A stretch of 64,000 nt of DNA from Phoronis australis (Eukaryota; Phoronida; Phoronidae), in assembly GCA_002633005.1 (NCBI GenBank), contig NMRA01000026.1, positions 1,665,599 through 1,729,598 on the forward strand, read 5' to 3'. Under the pieces are notes generated by a model. The model worked only from the letters and a program-made list of their open reading frames with translations. It made no database searches and had not been told where the DNA came from. Position numbers and translations under genes: made by a program. Within the stretch, counting starts at the first letter, position 1, and each line of letters starts with the position of its first letter. Shown here piece after piece: positions 13,301-24,700 of the stretch.

Positions 13301-13870
13301 GTTTGACACTTGATTGCCAATGTTTCAGAATTTTCTGGGGTCACAGATAATATTTTTTCATGAGTATTGTCAGAGAATGCAACAAAATTTCAAGCATGTT
13401 TAATCAGCCTGTATTTGTTTCTTAATTTCCACATCAAACCCACACACTGGGCAATAATGCCAGTTTAAAAGAACAAGTAGTGGTTCACCTATAAGCTAAA
13501 GTTGCACATGGGTTAGAATTTCTGTTCAAACATGTTTTGCGCAAAGCAGCAAGACTGAGAAAAAATTCTGGCATACAATGCAACACAAAAACTTTTCTTG
13601 GTAACAGGATAAGCATTAGGACACCTTTTTAAGGCAATGTGCACCACTTGATTTTCTTGAGTTTCTTTTAAGTGCACCAACAGGATTAGTTGTACACACC
13701 TATGTAAACAACTCTCATAAATGGCAAATCCAAGTGCATCCTAAGTGTCAGGACCCATCAACACACTTGGATTTTCCAAACCTAACATCACATTTACAGA
13801 ACTTTAAAAAGTTTATACAATTTGTTATTTGAGTAAGCATAAGTAACCCCTCTAGAGAAAAGCACCTTAC

Positions 13871-13916
13871 CTGCCACTGGAGACAATTTCTTTATGACAC
13901 ACCACCTTGATTTCCA
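13871..13916 (-). CDS. DOK7-like exon 2 (PH domain strand 1-2)
   Basis: The exon is 46 nt, enters in phase 0 and leaves in phase 1. It encodes the conserved W-K-S-R-W core of the PH domain followed by CVIKKLSPVA. The acceptor and the GTAAGG donor are both strong. Confidence 0.7.
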
Positions 13917-15418
13917 CTACAAATGAAAGAAAAGTTCAAAACTAAACAGAGTTTAAGTTGTTGTATATATTTCTAGAAGGCAAACAACTCTCTGTTCTCT
14001 GGATATCAAGACTGCTGGGATGTCTTTTTGTTTAATAACCAGAAAGGTAGCGCATGAAGCAAATTTGCAAGGTTACTTCTGAGTACAAGCCTGAAGGCAG
14101 AGACAAAGGAAACGAAGAGGAAAAATGGCTATAATAACAGTTTTAGGGACTTCATTGTCCAACAAATATGGCTTCAAAAGGCTCAGTCACACATCTAGAC
14201 ACCATGTCCCTACACTTTTTGAATTCTGGAATCAAAATTAAAGTTCTTTACTTAGTGCTTCCTGGAAGTTACCAGAAATTGGAAATAAATGATATTCCCA
14301 TGCACTTGCCTTATTGGTTTACTCTCGTGTATTTGACTTTCCAAGCCAGTTACCAGATCACTCCTGAGACATTTTTGTTTTCACCCGAGATGTCCAAATG
14401 AACTTGTTTACATAACATAAAGCAATGTTTGAGGTCCATTCAACTCCTTACACTTTCATACCAATATCAGTAGATCACCCAAGGAGAATAGAAGCATGTA
14501 GACAACTGTGGGTTACATCAACCATTTCACAACAATACATATAAAAACTGATGTCAAGTATCGAATTTGTCATGAAAGCGGACGGGGAGGTTATGACTGT
14601 TCGGAATTTAAAAGTTTCAAGGCATGACACAAATAAATTTGCAAGTGCATGCTTGTATATACAGCTCTGCACCAACATTAACAATTTCCTTTGTATTTGT
14701 TAAGTAGTTGCAAACACAGGGGTTTGAATCTTGCACATGAAGTTTGTTTGGGTAAACTAAATACCCAATCCCTAATCCTCAAAAATCTAATTCCTATATG
14801 CTAAGCTTAATATCCACCCTCAGATTTTGAGTTTTTAGTCAGAGCCCTTGTAGCGCAAACTAAAATCTTAATCAACTGATGCCACACAACACTGGGTTAC
14901 TGATTGCTATGGCAACTTGACAGAATGAGTGGATATCAGTATTATCACTGGATATGCTCAGAGTTAATCCGTTAATCCCCGATTACCATGCGGTATTCAA
15001 TCACAAGCCAAATTGTAGCCTAGCCAAATTGGGGCTAGCTGTTCATTTCATGACACTGTCATTTGAAATTTACGATATTAAATGTCTTTTTAACTACAGT
15101 ACATATATTTCGACTGCAGTGTCATAACACCTCTCAAAACGAGCATTCATGCGATTACCTTGCTCACAGGCGACTTGTCACTTGACCTGTTTTGTTGAAT
15201 GTCTTGGCATGGTCAGAGAGGAGAGTAAACAAGGTCGAGGTCAAGCTCAAGGGAATTCCCAAAAAATAAAACCCTTAAGTGGAGCTTGAAAGAATTTTAT
15301 AGTCATTGCATGAAAAATAACTTTTTTAAGGGTTAAAACTCAAAAGAAACAAGCGGATTACCTTCTTTCCTTCTCTGTATTTAAGGGAGCCTTCAAGCAC
15401 GGTGTTCATCCCGGCCAT
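13871..15418 (-). CDS. DOK7: DOK7-like adaptor, first two coding exons (gene continues leftward)
   Basis: Exon 1 (15418-15362) starts at an ATG in a strong context (CAAACCATGG). It encodes 19 residues ending VLEGSLKYREGKK and meets a GTAATC donor in phase 0. Exon 2 (13916-13871) follows an acceptor TTTCTTTCATTTGTAG, reads WKSRWCVIKKLSPVA and meets GTAAGG in phase 1. This is the start of the PH domain of DOK7, the muscle MuSK-activating adaptor, whose human protein begins with an equivalent VEGQVKLRDGKK then WKSRW. From memory, human exon 2 is also 46 nt and splits at the same place. Exon 3, expected to be about 230 nt, is not visible, so the gene should continue beyond position 1 with an intron of more than 13.8 kb. 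A related DOK-type PH protein is the alternative. Confidence 0.68.
15362..15418 (-). CDS. DOK7-like exon 1
   Basis: The exon is 57 nt and codes MAGMNTVLEGSLKYREGKK. The second methionine at codon 4 is an alternative start. The open frame extends upstream without an ATG to a stop near 15535, so the CCATGG start is preferred. Confidence 0.65.
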
Positions 15419-15660
15419 GGTTTGGTCCCAAGTGTTTGAACTTTGCGGAGAGCATGACTTTAATTCACTTGATTGGCTCACACGACGACCTCTAACCTTT
15501 GACAAGCTGACCAGATTCACACTATTGTTGGATTACATGAAACAGTAATTCATTATCATCTAACCTCATTGTAACACACAAAATAGGTTATTAACAATTA
15601 TTTTTAAAACATTTTAATTTAATATTTATAAAATGTTATTTTTTTAAAATGCCATGCACG
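15419..15660. promoter_or_regulatory. Putative bidirectional promoter, DOK7-like / CCAR1
   Basis: About 240 bp lie between the minus-strand DOK7-like start codon and the putative + strand CCAR1 leader exon. The CCAR1 side is an AT-rich stretch followed by CRE-like TGACGTCG at 15663. Head-to-head spacing below 1 kb is typical of shared promoters. Transcription starts are inferred, not seen. Confidence 0.4.
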
Positions 15661-15732
15661 TGTGACGTCGACGCCATGTTTGCTTGAAAACAGCTTGGCT
15701 GGTTTGTTAAATATCGTTCAATATTGCAAAAG
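15655..15732 (+). other. Putative CCAR1 5' untranslated exon
   Basis: The coding exon of CCAR1 is preceded by an acceptor at 18758, so a leader exon must lie upstream. The best candidate ends in CAAAAG|GTGAGT at 15732 and follows the CRE-like site. It carries a 3-codon upstream ORF (ATG at 15676, TGA at 15685). The 5' end is uncertain. Confidence 0.42.
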
Positions 15733-16359
15733 GTGAGTTCATTATTGATGTGTTTGTTACATAGGCTGTCTCCTTCTGTCATAATTATAGTCGAAATTTC
15801 CTAAAAATTCTGCGTGAATACGCAATGTTATCAAATGGTGAACGGTCTTCTGTTCAAAGTTTCGTTCGTCTTTGTGAATTCATGCCCATGCAGCCCATGC
15901 CTGGTAGTAGGGAGGACAACGTTTTTTTAATTTTTTTTACAATACCCATGTGTCATACATTTTTGAAAAGCCCTTGGTGTGAGAAATGAAATGGTGCAAA
16001 AATCAGAAAAATTGGATGAGCGGTTGACGAGAAAATGGCCGTTGAAACTCGACGATTATGCGTGAAATATCTGCCTTTTTACATAATTTCGTAAAAAATA
16101 AAAGAATATACATGTGCTGAATATAAAAAGATTCGTCTAATTGAGACAAACATGGTGGTGTGTATTATATAAAATTTGGATCGATTTCTACAGAGATATT
16201 GCCGTTTAAGTGTGTTGTTATAGCATACAACAGGCTCATCATGTTTGATGAAAACAATGGATTACACAGCTTAAAAGGTAAAGAGCAAAGACACCACATC
16301 ATCTCAGAAATAAATACATCTGAGCTAGGAGGAAATTTCACATCAAATCACAAGATCAC

Positions 16360-16530
16360 ATTGGTGGATGTGGGGGGGGGCAAGGGGGCCTGGCCCGTGG
16401 CTCCCCTAAAACTCCCGCATATTTCATTTGGCAGTTTGAGGGTGCAACCTTCTTACGGATAAAATCCTGCATAATACTCTGCCCTGCCACCCTCCTATCT
16501 AAAAATCCTAGATCTGCCCCTGAATACTAC
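16360..16530 (-). repeat. Dispersed GC-rich repeat, copy 1
   Basis: The reverse complement reads CAGGGGCAGATCTAGGA, then a GCAGAGTATTA block, AACTGCCAAA, GGGAGTTTTAGGGG and a poly-C tract. The same order occurs at 46195-46350 on the + strand, and part of it at 41238-41285. It is non-coding and interspersed. Confidence 0.6.
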
Positions 16531-17730
16531 TACATGGGCAACACATCATTGCCTGACAGTGACAGGGGGCTGGGGGAGGCAAAAGCTCCCCACTTTTTTC
16601 AGTGCTGGGTGCCACCCATGTACTATTAGATCGTATCATGGCAAAAAAACATCAGAAAGTAGACAAAAGACCATTTGGGAAAACAAATCACTCTTAACAT
16701 AAAGGATTTCATCATTTACGCAACAAAAACTTTGTAACAACTTTATTTCGAACGGTGAAGTTGCGATGCCATTGAACTTCAACGTAGCCGATGGTGGCGC
16801 TTACATGCGGCGACTTAGTGAACTAACGACTGCTGTTTGAAAAGTGCCAATGCGCAGCAGTTTGACAGAATTTCTGAAAATGAAATAATTACCAATTAAA
16901 AGAGTGATAAATTCCTCATCTAAAAATCGGGGGGGCATATTGCGCAACTGGAAAAACATCAATCTCCCGACCGACCAAAATTAGGCCTTCCGGACGATCG
17001 AAAATTCGCCATGAAAACTTGGCCTTGACTTCGAGAAAACAACTTGAGGAGATGCGCACGCATCTAAACTACATCCTGTCCAAATTTCATGTTTGTATTT
17101 GAGAGTATAGTGCTCTTTTGGATAGGAGGAACAAGAGGTACTTTTTCGAAAGTTGATCGCATGGCGGAAAATCGTGCGCTAAAAAAAGCTTACAAAAAAT
17201 GATTTATCAGCGCTAATTTGAGACAAAAAGATTACAAACTTACAAATAAAGACTAAGGTAACGATTCATAACACAAAATTGTCTTATAGTTAACTTTGAA
17301 GTCTGAAATCGGGTAATTTACCGACGTGGGTTTTACACGGAGGCAGATATGGAGCACCGTGACCTACTTTTCGATTGTCCTCCCTACTGGTAGGAATATT
17401 TTAACAACATGATTGATGAATCAGTTACTTATTTCATTGGTTACAATTCTTTTCATTGTTCTTGCCAACAGGTCCAAGTGCCTGGATCAGTTTGGCAGAT
17501 TGCTAAATTTCTCACTTAAACTGTCGCTCAAACCACGGCACGATACTGTCTACAATACTTTATAATGGTACAAAATTAGTAAAGAGAAAGGTCAAAGGTT
17601 AGGCAATTACTAGGCCCCTCCGTTGGCCATTTAGGGGCTACAATACTTCATTCGCTTTCTGTACGCATTTGGTTACATGTATTTTAAGAACAAGATAAGT
17701 TCAAATCTGCGCAAGATCGTACCCAGAAAC

Positions 17731-18075
17731 TAGGCAATGACCATCGCCTCTGTTGGCCCGAACCAGAGGCGATGTAGAGGCTATAGGCGCTCTGTACGCC
17801 GGAAGCTTTTCGGCGAATTATGCCTCGCACCGACTAAACCATCAAAGCCACGAAAAAGTTTCATAACGGGAGTATTTGTTCGAGTTGGAAGAACTTAAAC
17901 ACATCGACAACCTCCTAAGGTGTTCGTCTATGTGCAAAAGGTAGTTATAACAACGTGACTTTGATTGTTTAGTCGGTGCGAGGCATAATTCGCCGAAAAG
18001 CTTCCGGCGTACAGAGCGCCTATAGCCTCTACATCGCCTCTGGTTCGGGCCAACAGAGGCGATGGTCATTGCCTA
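17731..18075. mobile_element. Foldback MITE with 117-bp terminal inverted repeats and 9-bp target duplication
   Basis: The arms at 17731-17847 and 17959-18075 are inverted copies with one visible mismatch. They begin TAGGCAATGACCATCGCC and enclose a spacer of 111 bp. CCCAGAAAC directly flanks both ends (17722-17730 and 18076-18084), giving a 9-bp target-site duplication. Long TIRs with a 9-bp duplication are characteristic of Mutator-like elements. There is no transposase, so it is non-autonomous. The spacer and part of one arm recur at 46449-46585 and 51374-51511. Confidence 0.85.
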
Positions 18076-18773
18076 CCCAGAAACATGAGAAAAATCCCTG
18101 GACGAACACACATATCGTAGTCACGTGACCATTGTTTTGAAGATCGTCTGCGTGTGTGAGTGAACGAGCACGTGCGTGTCATCAGCGTTCATTTGCCGAA
18201 GTAAACGCAATGTAGGCCTAACGATTTAGGTGTGCATTGTAACTAAAGAAATAACACATCAAGCAGTATCACGAGAACGTGTTTTATTTAGCACATGCTG
18301 ATCACATCTACTATTAAAACGTGCGAGAATTGTCTCGTTAGGGCCCAAGGCCGAATGCAGTCGCCAGGTGACTGGATGTGTGACAGTCTGAGTTATTTTC
18401 CGGGAGATTCGGGGGCGGAGGTGTCCACTAGACAGTGGGGCGTTTTATGAGGTATTTTACTTTAAAAACACCAGTAAAGCAATCCCTCTTAAAAATAACG
18501 CAACAGTTTTTACGGCATTAGAAACTTTCTGAAATTAGTGCCAATATTTATTTCTTGCCGATATGCTACCCGTAGTTTTATGGATAGTTCCTGAAGAGTA
18601 ATGTCTGCGAAGTGACAGGTATGCAGGCCTTCATCCAGGATTTTGAAAATAGGGTGTCCAAATTGACTGTATACAATTACAGAATAGTCCCTTATACTAA
18701 CTCTAACTTGGTTTTCACACTTGCCATTTCCTACATTGTTTTATTTCTTTTGCAATAGACAGTGACGTGACGT

Positions 18774-21700
18774 ATGGCTCAGTTTGGAGGTGCCAAGAAT
18801 CCTCCATGGGCGAGGGCCAGCGCAGAATACAGCATGGCAGCAGGATTGGGTCAAGCACCTGCTGGAATCTTGAACCAGCCAGGTGTCGCCTCTGTCTACA
18901 CTCTCAGCCAGACGGCTCCATCAGTCGGACAACCAGCCTACGCTGCACAACTAGCTGCCGTTGGGACACTCGGACCTGTAAGTCATTACCTGTATTTGTC
19001 TTAGATTGAAATAAATCAGTGTCAGTGCTTACTTTAACACCAACTCGCCAAATGCAGTTTGGCTAAAACCCGAGGTTGCCAAATGAAAACAGAGGTCACA
19101 AAAAGGTTCCCGCTATGGCGATGTTACTGTTATTGAAAACTATGCATACCTCTTCTGTTTCTTCCGTAAATATGTAGTTTACTTGGTATTGTGGTATACA
19201 TTACCCATACGCGACACATTGCCATGACAGACGATATAATGCTGCCGCTTTTTCCGTCATTCAACAGGGGTCCCTATGTCGACTCTCTGATCGCTTTAAA
19301 AATGTTTACCCTGTTCATAATTTGTTCGATAAGTTTCCAAGGTATATTTTAGTTTGCTTACTCTAACTCAGTCTAAATGAATTCGTCTTACCTACAGAGA
19401 ATGCAGATGATCGCAAATATTGGAGCTGCGTGCCTCTTGGTCAGATGTTGTCTGATTTGTGTCTAACAGTTACGACTTCGTCATCTGTTGTAGGTTGAGT
19501 GTGTGTTTGATATATGCTGACTGCTGAAGGTGGCAAATGTACTGTTTTCTCAACATAAACATAATTAAAACAATTATGAACCAAAGGTTGTGTGTTTATG
19601 AAAAAAAATGTTGTTAATTTATTGTTTGGAAGTCACCACAAAATATGGAGTAAATAATAAGTGAATTATTGTCCGACTTCGTTTGCTACTCGCTGTGGCG
19701 CCTTCCTTGCGATTTTGTATTTTTTTCAAGTTGCAAAATACAATCTGTCGTACTGGCAAGCTAATTGAGCCTTGATTGTGTAGTAAGGATTGAAACTAAT
19801 AAGAGAGCAGAGTTCATTTTTCTTTGCAAGTTGCATTTCCTGGCCCCTATTTCTTTTCAGTCACATTTCAGTGGTCATATATTGTGCGACTGGTCCTTGT
19901 TGATTAGTTTCATGATGACCATAGTAAAAGTACTTCACTTCATTCTAATTTTTCTTGGATCATTTCATTTCAGGCAGCAGCACTCCAGCAAGGTGCAGTG
20001 TTGGCCCAGGTAACACAGTTTCACAAACTACTTAATTTTATAACATTTTGTTAAAAACTATGCTCCTGTATGCCTTAACATCTGCCACCTACAATTAATG
20101 AACAAGTTGTACAATGTGGGTACCATAATTCTTCACCAATTTAGCCCACGCTGTTGGGCAGACACATGAAATTTTATTTTGTGAAGTTCCTCAACAAAAA
20201 TACAGATTAAGAAAAATTTTAGCAAATGTTGATTTCTGCTGACTGTGTGGCTGTCATAAAACAACATTGGGTAAAGCTTCCATTGTTTGTTGCTAGCTAA
20301 TTAGCCTTGAAAAACGGCAATTTTGACAAAACAGTTTTGTGCAACATAACTGAAGAATTACTGTAATTTGTAAGAAACCTCAATCTATCCGTTGTTTTCT
20401 GAATTTCCTTTACCCCACGTTGTCCCGTGGAATGTCCTCCATACTTATTTTCTTGTAGATGTGTGCGTATGTCCTTACTATAATGTAATTCAACACTACA
20501 CGTCTTACAGCCAGGAATAGCCCTGCCAACTAGCCTAGCCTCATCCAATCCTCAGATGGCTACAGTCAGCTACCCAACCCCCAGAGCTGCAGTGCCCACA
20601 GTCCAGCAGCCCAAACAAAGAGTCTTCACTGGCACTGTCACCAAGTTACATGACACATTTGGATTCGTTGACGAGGATGTGTTTTTCCAGACGTCGTAAG
20701 TTGAATAGGATTTGGAATAAACTAACGCATGTTTGTTTAGTTAATTGTCCAAGCAGACACAAATGGCAGATTTTTGTCTAGAACTCTTACATCCACCACA
20801 CACGGCCAATAAAGAACCTGAAAGTAAACTTGCACGCTGAACATTTTTGAATTGTGTAAAAATTACCTTTATCCAAGTGTAGCTCACTATGTACAGTTGC
20901 TCATTAATTAAAAATGGTATGCCATTAATCATGCATCTCTCTGTAAGCTCATACTCATTATTGCTTTTCTTCTCCCATTGTGGTTGTGTTTTATTATTTT
21001 GGTACTTCATCTCTTGCTAGGTCAGAATATTATACGCGTGGCCGACCAGCACCCTTTGAAATGATCCCTCTTCTGCAGTAAAGGTTATCAAAATCTGGTT
21101 AACTTCTGAATATCATATTGTCATGTGGTTGGTCATATTCAATTGAAAATTTCCGATATTGTGCTTTGTGCTCTGTTCTCAATACAGGGTTTGAGGAACT
21201 TCGGCATGAGAGGCTATCAAAGTTTGGATTTTTATGACAAAACTCAAAAATTTGGGAAACTAGGACAGTTTCTAAGATTTAAGTAAAATTTGGTCATGTT
21301 ATCGATACCGTAGTCTTAGTATGATTGTTCCATTCTTTTTGCTAAACTTTTCTAATGGGACATGGTCACTTCACCTAATTAATAGCACATTGTCTTGAAT
21401 CAAATTCTAGAGGGTCTCCACTTTCAGAAAATATATACTTCCACTCAGAGTTAAATTCTGTGATTTTGTAGATAATAGGCTTAATGTACATCTATTTGGA
21501 TAAAGTCTCAGATGACATTGAATGTTGCGCAGTTGTTCTCATTCTCCTGTCTATTTCTCAGCTGTGTGAAGGGCTCTCAGACTAAAGTGGGTGACCGTGT
21601 CTTGGTCGAGGCGTCCTACAACCCAAACATGCCGTTTAAGTGGAATGCCACCAGGATTCAAGTTCTGCCCAACCAGGTAACGTGAACTTGGTAGGCTGTT

Positions 21701-24700
21701 AAAGATAGGATCAAAATGACGCATTGTGGATTTAATAGATGATGTTGCAATTGATTGCATTACAAAAATTTTTGTTCAATGTAGTGATTTGCGTATTTTG
21801 ATTTTTCTGTACTTAGTTTCTCTTGGTTAGTATTTTGTGTCATCAATTTATTTTCATTCGATTTATATTCATTTAAGTTTAATATACCATCGTAAAATTT
21901 TTTCAATGATAACTCACTCAACATATGTCTAAAGAAACGGTAATCCATATAAATGTGTATGAATTTCTGAAGTATTTGTATTGCTGTTTGAAATTCCCAG
22001 ACTCCAATATATGTATGTAGATTGTACAGTTTTGTAACATTAAGTAGAACATTGGTATTTCAATTTCTGCTTGCTGATAAATTGTAGGCACTTGCAGTGT
22101 CAGTACATCAGAGTGTTATGTTCAGTAATGGTAGCCTCTTACATTACAATCACTTCTTGTGAACTTAGTTTTTCTTGCTAACTTCAGTGATATGTTCAGC
22201 ACTCTTTCTTAGTAATGTATGCATTCTACACAGGCTGCCGTACAGACTAGCCAGTTGCTGACCGGGCAGGTGCCAGTTCAACAAGCACCACAGCCCCTGA
22301 CCAAAGTTCCTCAACCTCTTGCTCCGGGCCTCACGGCTGCTGGACTCGCCCAACCACCCCCTCTTCTGGGACATCCCACTCCAGGTATGGTACTGTGGAC
22401 GGAGGTCAAGTTAATCAGAGAATCAAATCATTAAAATCCAACACTTGTGTTTTGTTTCGTAGACTTGGAATTAAGTTGCAATACTGAGTACTAAGTGTAG
22501 TCTAAAAGGATGACTTGTTAAAAAATATGCGTGTAAACTTTTTAGGGCAGTTTCAGTCTCAGCCAACTAGGCTTCTTCAGCAACCACCAAACCGTGACAA
22601 TCGAGAACGATTCGGGCGAGACCGTGACAACAGAGAACGCCACCGTGAAGTACGTGAACGCCGTTCGCCTGCCCCACGTCGACGGTCACGTTCTCCACGC
22701 AGACGCTCGCGTTCACCAAAGCGAGCTTCTCCCCGTCGCAGGGCCGCGAGAGTTGTGCCCAGATATGTGGTGCAAGTGCCAAAGATTAGTCTGGATATGT
22801 GAGTTTATGTTAATACTGTTTACTTAGTGTAAACATATTTTGTTTCTGATGTATGAGACAATAATGGACAAAATGTACATTGTGCACAAGTTGTATTCAA
22901 ATATGGATGTCATTCTTCTCAATTATACTTAAATGGTGGATAGTCTTTATTTTCGTGGAAGTGATGCAAGGCTTGCTCAGTCAGAACAAAGCAAAAAGCT
23001 GGGTATAAGGTTTCAGTGCTTTATCAAAATCAACAAGGTGAAGATGGTGAGACGCGTGAATATTTAATGGTAATTGTTAGGTAATAAAAAGGTTTGTTTC
23101 ACGTCCTGATGTTTACAGTGCATGTGAAATTCTGGGGTTCTGTCTCGCTACAAGTCTGTGGTGAATAGACTCCATTAGCTTTGTATGTCTCTGTTTGGGT
23201 ATCTCTTTCTCTTCATACGTAGGCCTACCCCACTGGTAGTTGCTATGTCCTGTAGTGGTCATATTGTTCACGTTGTCTATTGTATGTCACTATGTGGTCT
23301 CCTGTGCCATTTTATTTTAGGTTCATCTACATGTACTCAGCAGTCTGTAGCACACCCTTGACAAAGAGCGCATCGCTCGAAACGTGGGAATATTTTAATA
23401 TATTTTAGTACCGACACTCGTTGTTTTAGTTTTACTATTTTAAAATTGTATGGTGTGAATGACTGTACATTGGTATATGTGTGCGGATGTGTGAAGTGGA
23501 GAGGTTTTAGCAGCCTTGTAAAGCCTTGTTCATTCACTTTCGTTTCAGTAAGGAGGGCAATGTGATATGCCTGCGCTCGCGCTACCCCAACATGTACATC
23601 CCCAGTGACTTCTTCAACGCCGCGTTCAAGTGGACCGAGGCTTTCCCTATGCACCAGACATACCCACTAGGCAATGAAAGCATATTTCATGTCATGAGCA
23701 AGGAGGTAGAGACAACCGTACCAAACACAGCCGTCTACGAGCCTAGCGATGCCGATCACTTGTTCAGTGCAAAGGTAACCCTGTACAGTTATGCTAGCGA
23801 AACAAAAAAGTATGGCCTAGGGTTCACTATCAAAGAAGTTAAAATAATATTGCTTAGCAATAAAAAGCGTGCATGAAGTTGTTATTTTATTGTTGCATAT
23901 TGGCACATGCTTTGTGTGTAGCTTGATGACGCAGGTTACATCAAAATATATGTTAGTTGGTGTAATTGAAAATTGCGTTTTTGCAGCTCTGTATTTCAAG
24001 CACTTAAAGTTGAATCATTGGTAGATCATTAAATGCTTAGTGAAATGACCTCTGTGTGTGTATGTAACTAAATTTTGTTTATAACTATATGTGTTAACCT
24101 TTACCTGTCAGGTATTGCTGCCGGCCTGCCCGACTATGGACGACCTGTTTCATAAGTCGTGCGCCCTTGCTGAGGATGCCACTGAGGTACGCGACAACTT
24201 CCAGCATCCCACCAGGCTGATCAGCTTCTTGGTTGGTCTGCGCGGCAAGACAGAGCCCATGGCAATCGGAGGCCCGTGGTCACCATCGCTGGATGGAGAC
24301 AACCCAGCTGGGAATCCCAGAGTCCTTATCAACACAGCTATCCGCACGACAAAGGCGTTGACTGGCATTGACCTGAGTTGCTGTACACAATGGTATGGAT
24401 CTTGGGTCTTTTATGAACCTACTGAGAATTGAAGAACAAATGATGTTTAGAATAATTGGTCATCATAACCAGAAATGTTCATAGTCGCAGCATGCATTCC
24501 CAGACTGTGTGTTTTTGAAGTAATTTTTTGTTAGTTTTTGTTTGTATATTGTGTGCGTGTGTGTGGAAGTGTGGTTTACTGTCTCTGATGGGTGGTGAAT
24601 CTCTGTCCACCCTGGATTCTGTCGCCCATTGTACTAAATGATGATCTCTTCAACCCCTGGCAGGTATCGCTTTGCAGAGATCCGCTACCACCGCGCAGAG

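Larger units (their letters stand above)
15733..18758 (+). other. CCAR1 leader intron
   Basis: This is inferred as the first intron, from GTGAGT at 15733 to TTTGCAATAG at 18758. It holds a copy of a GC-rich dispersed repeat (16360-16530) and a long-TIR MITE (17731-18075). No coding sequence was recognised. Confidence 0.4.

Noticed and set aside
22567-22827. Frames on both strands opposite or out of frame with the CCAR1 RS exon
   Set aside because: They are shadows of the strongly biased RS-coding sequence.
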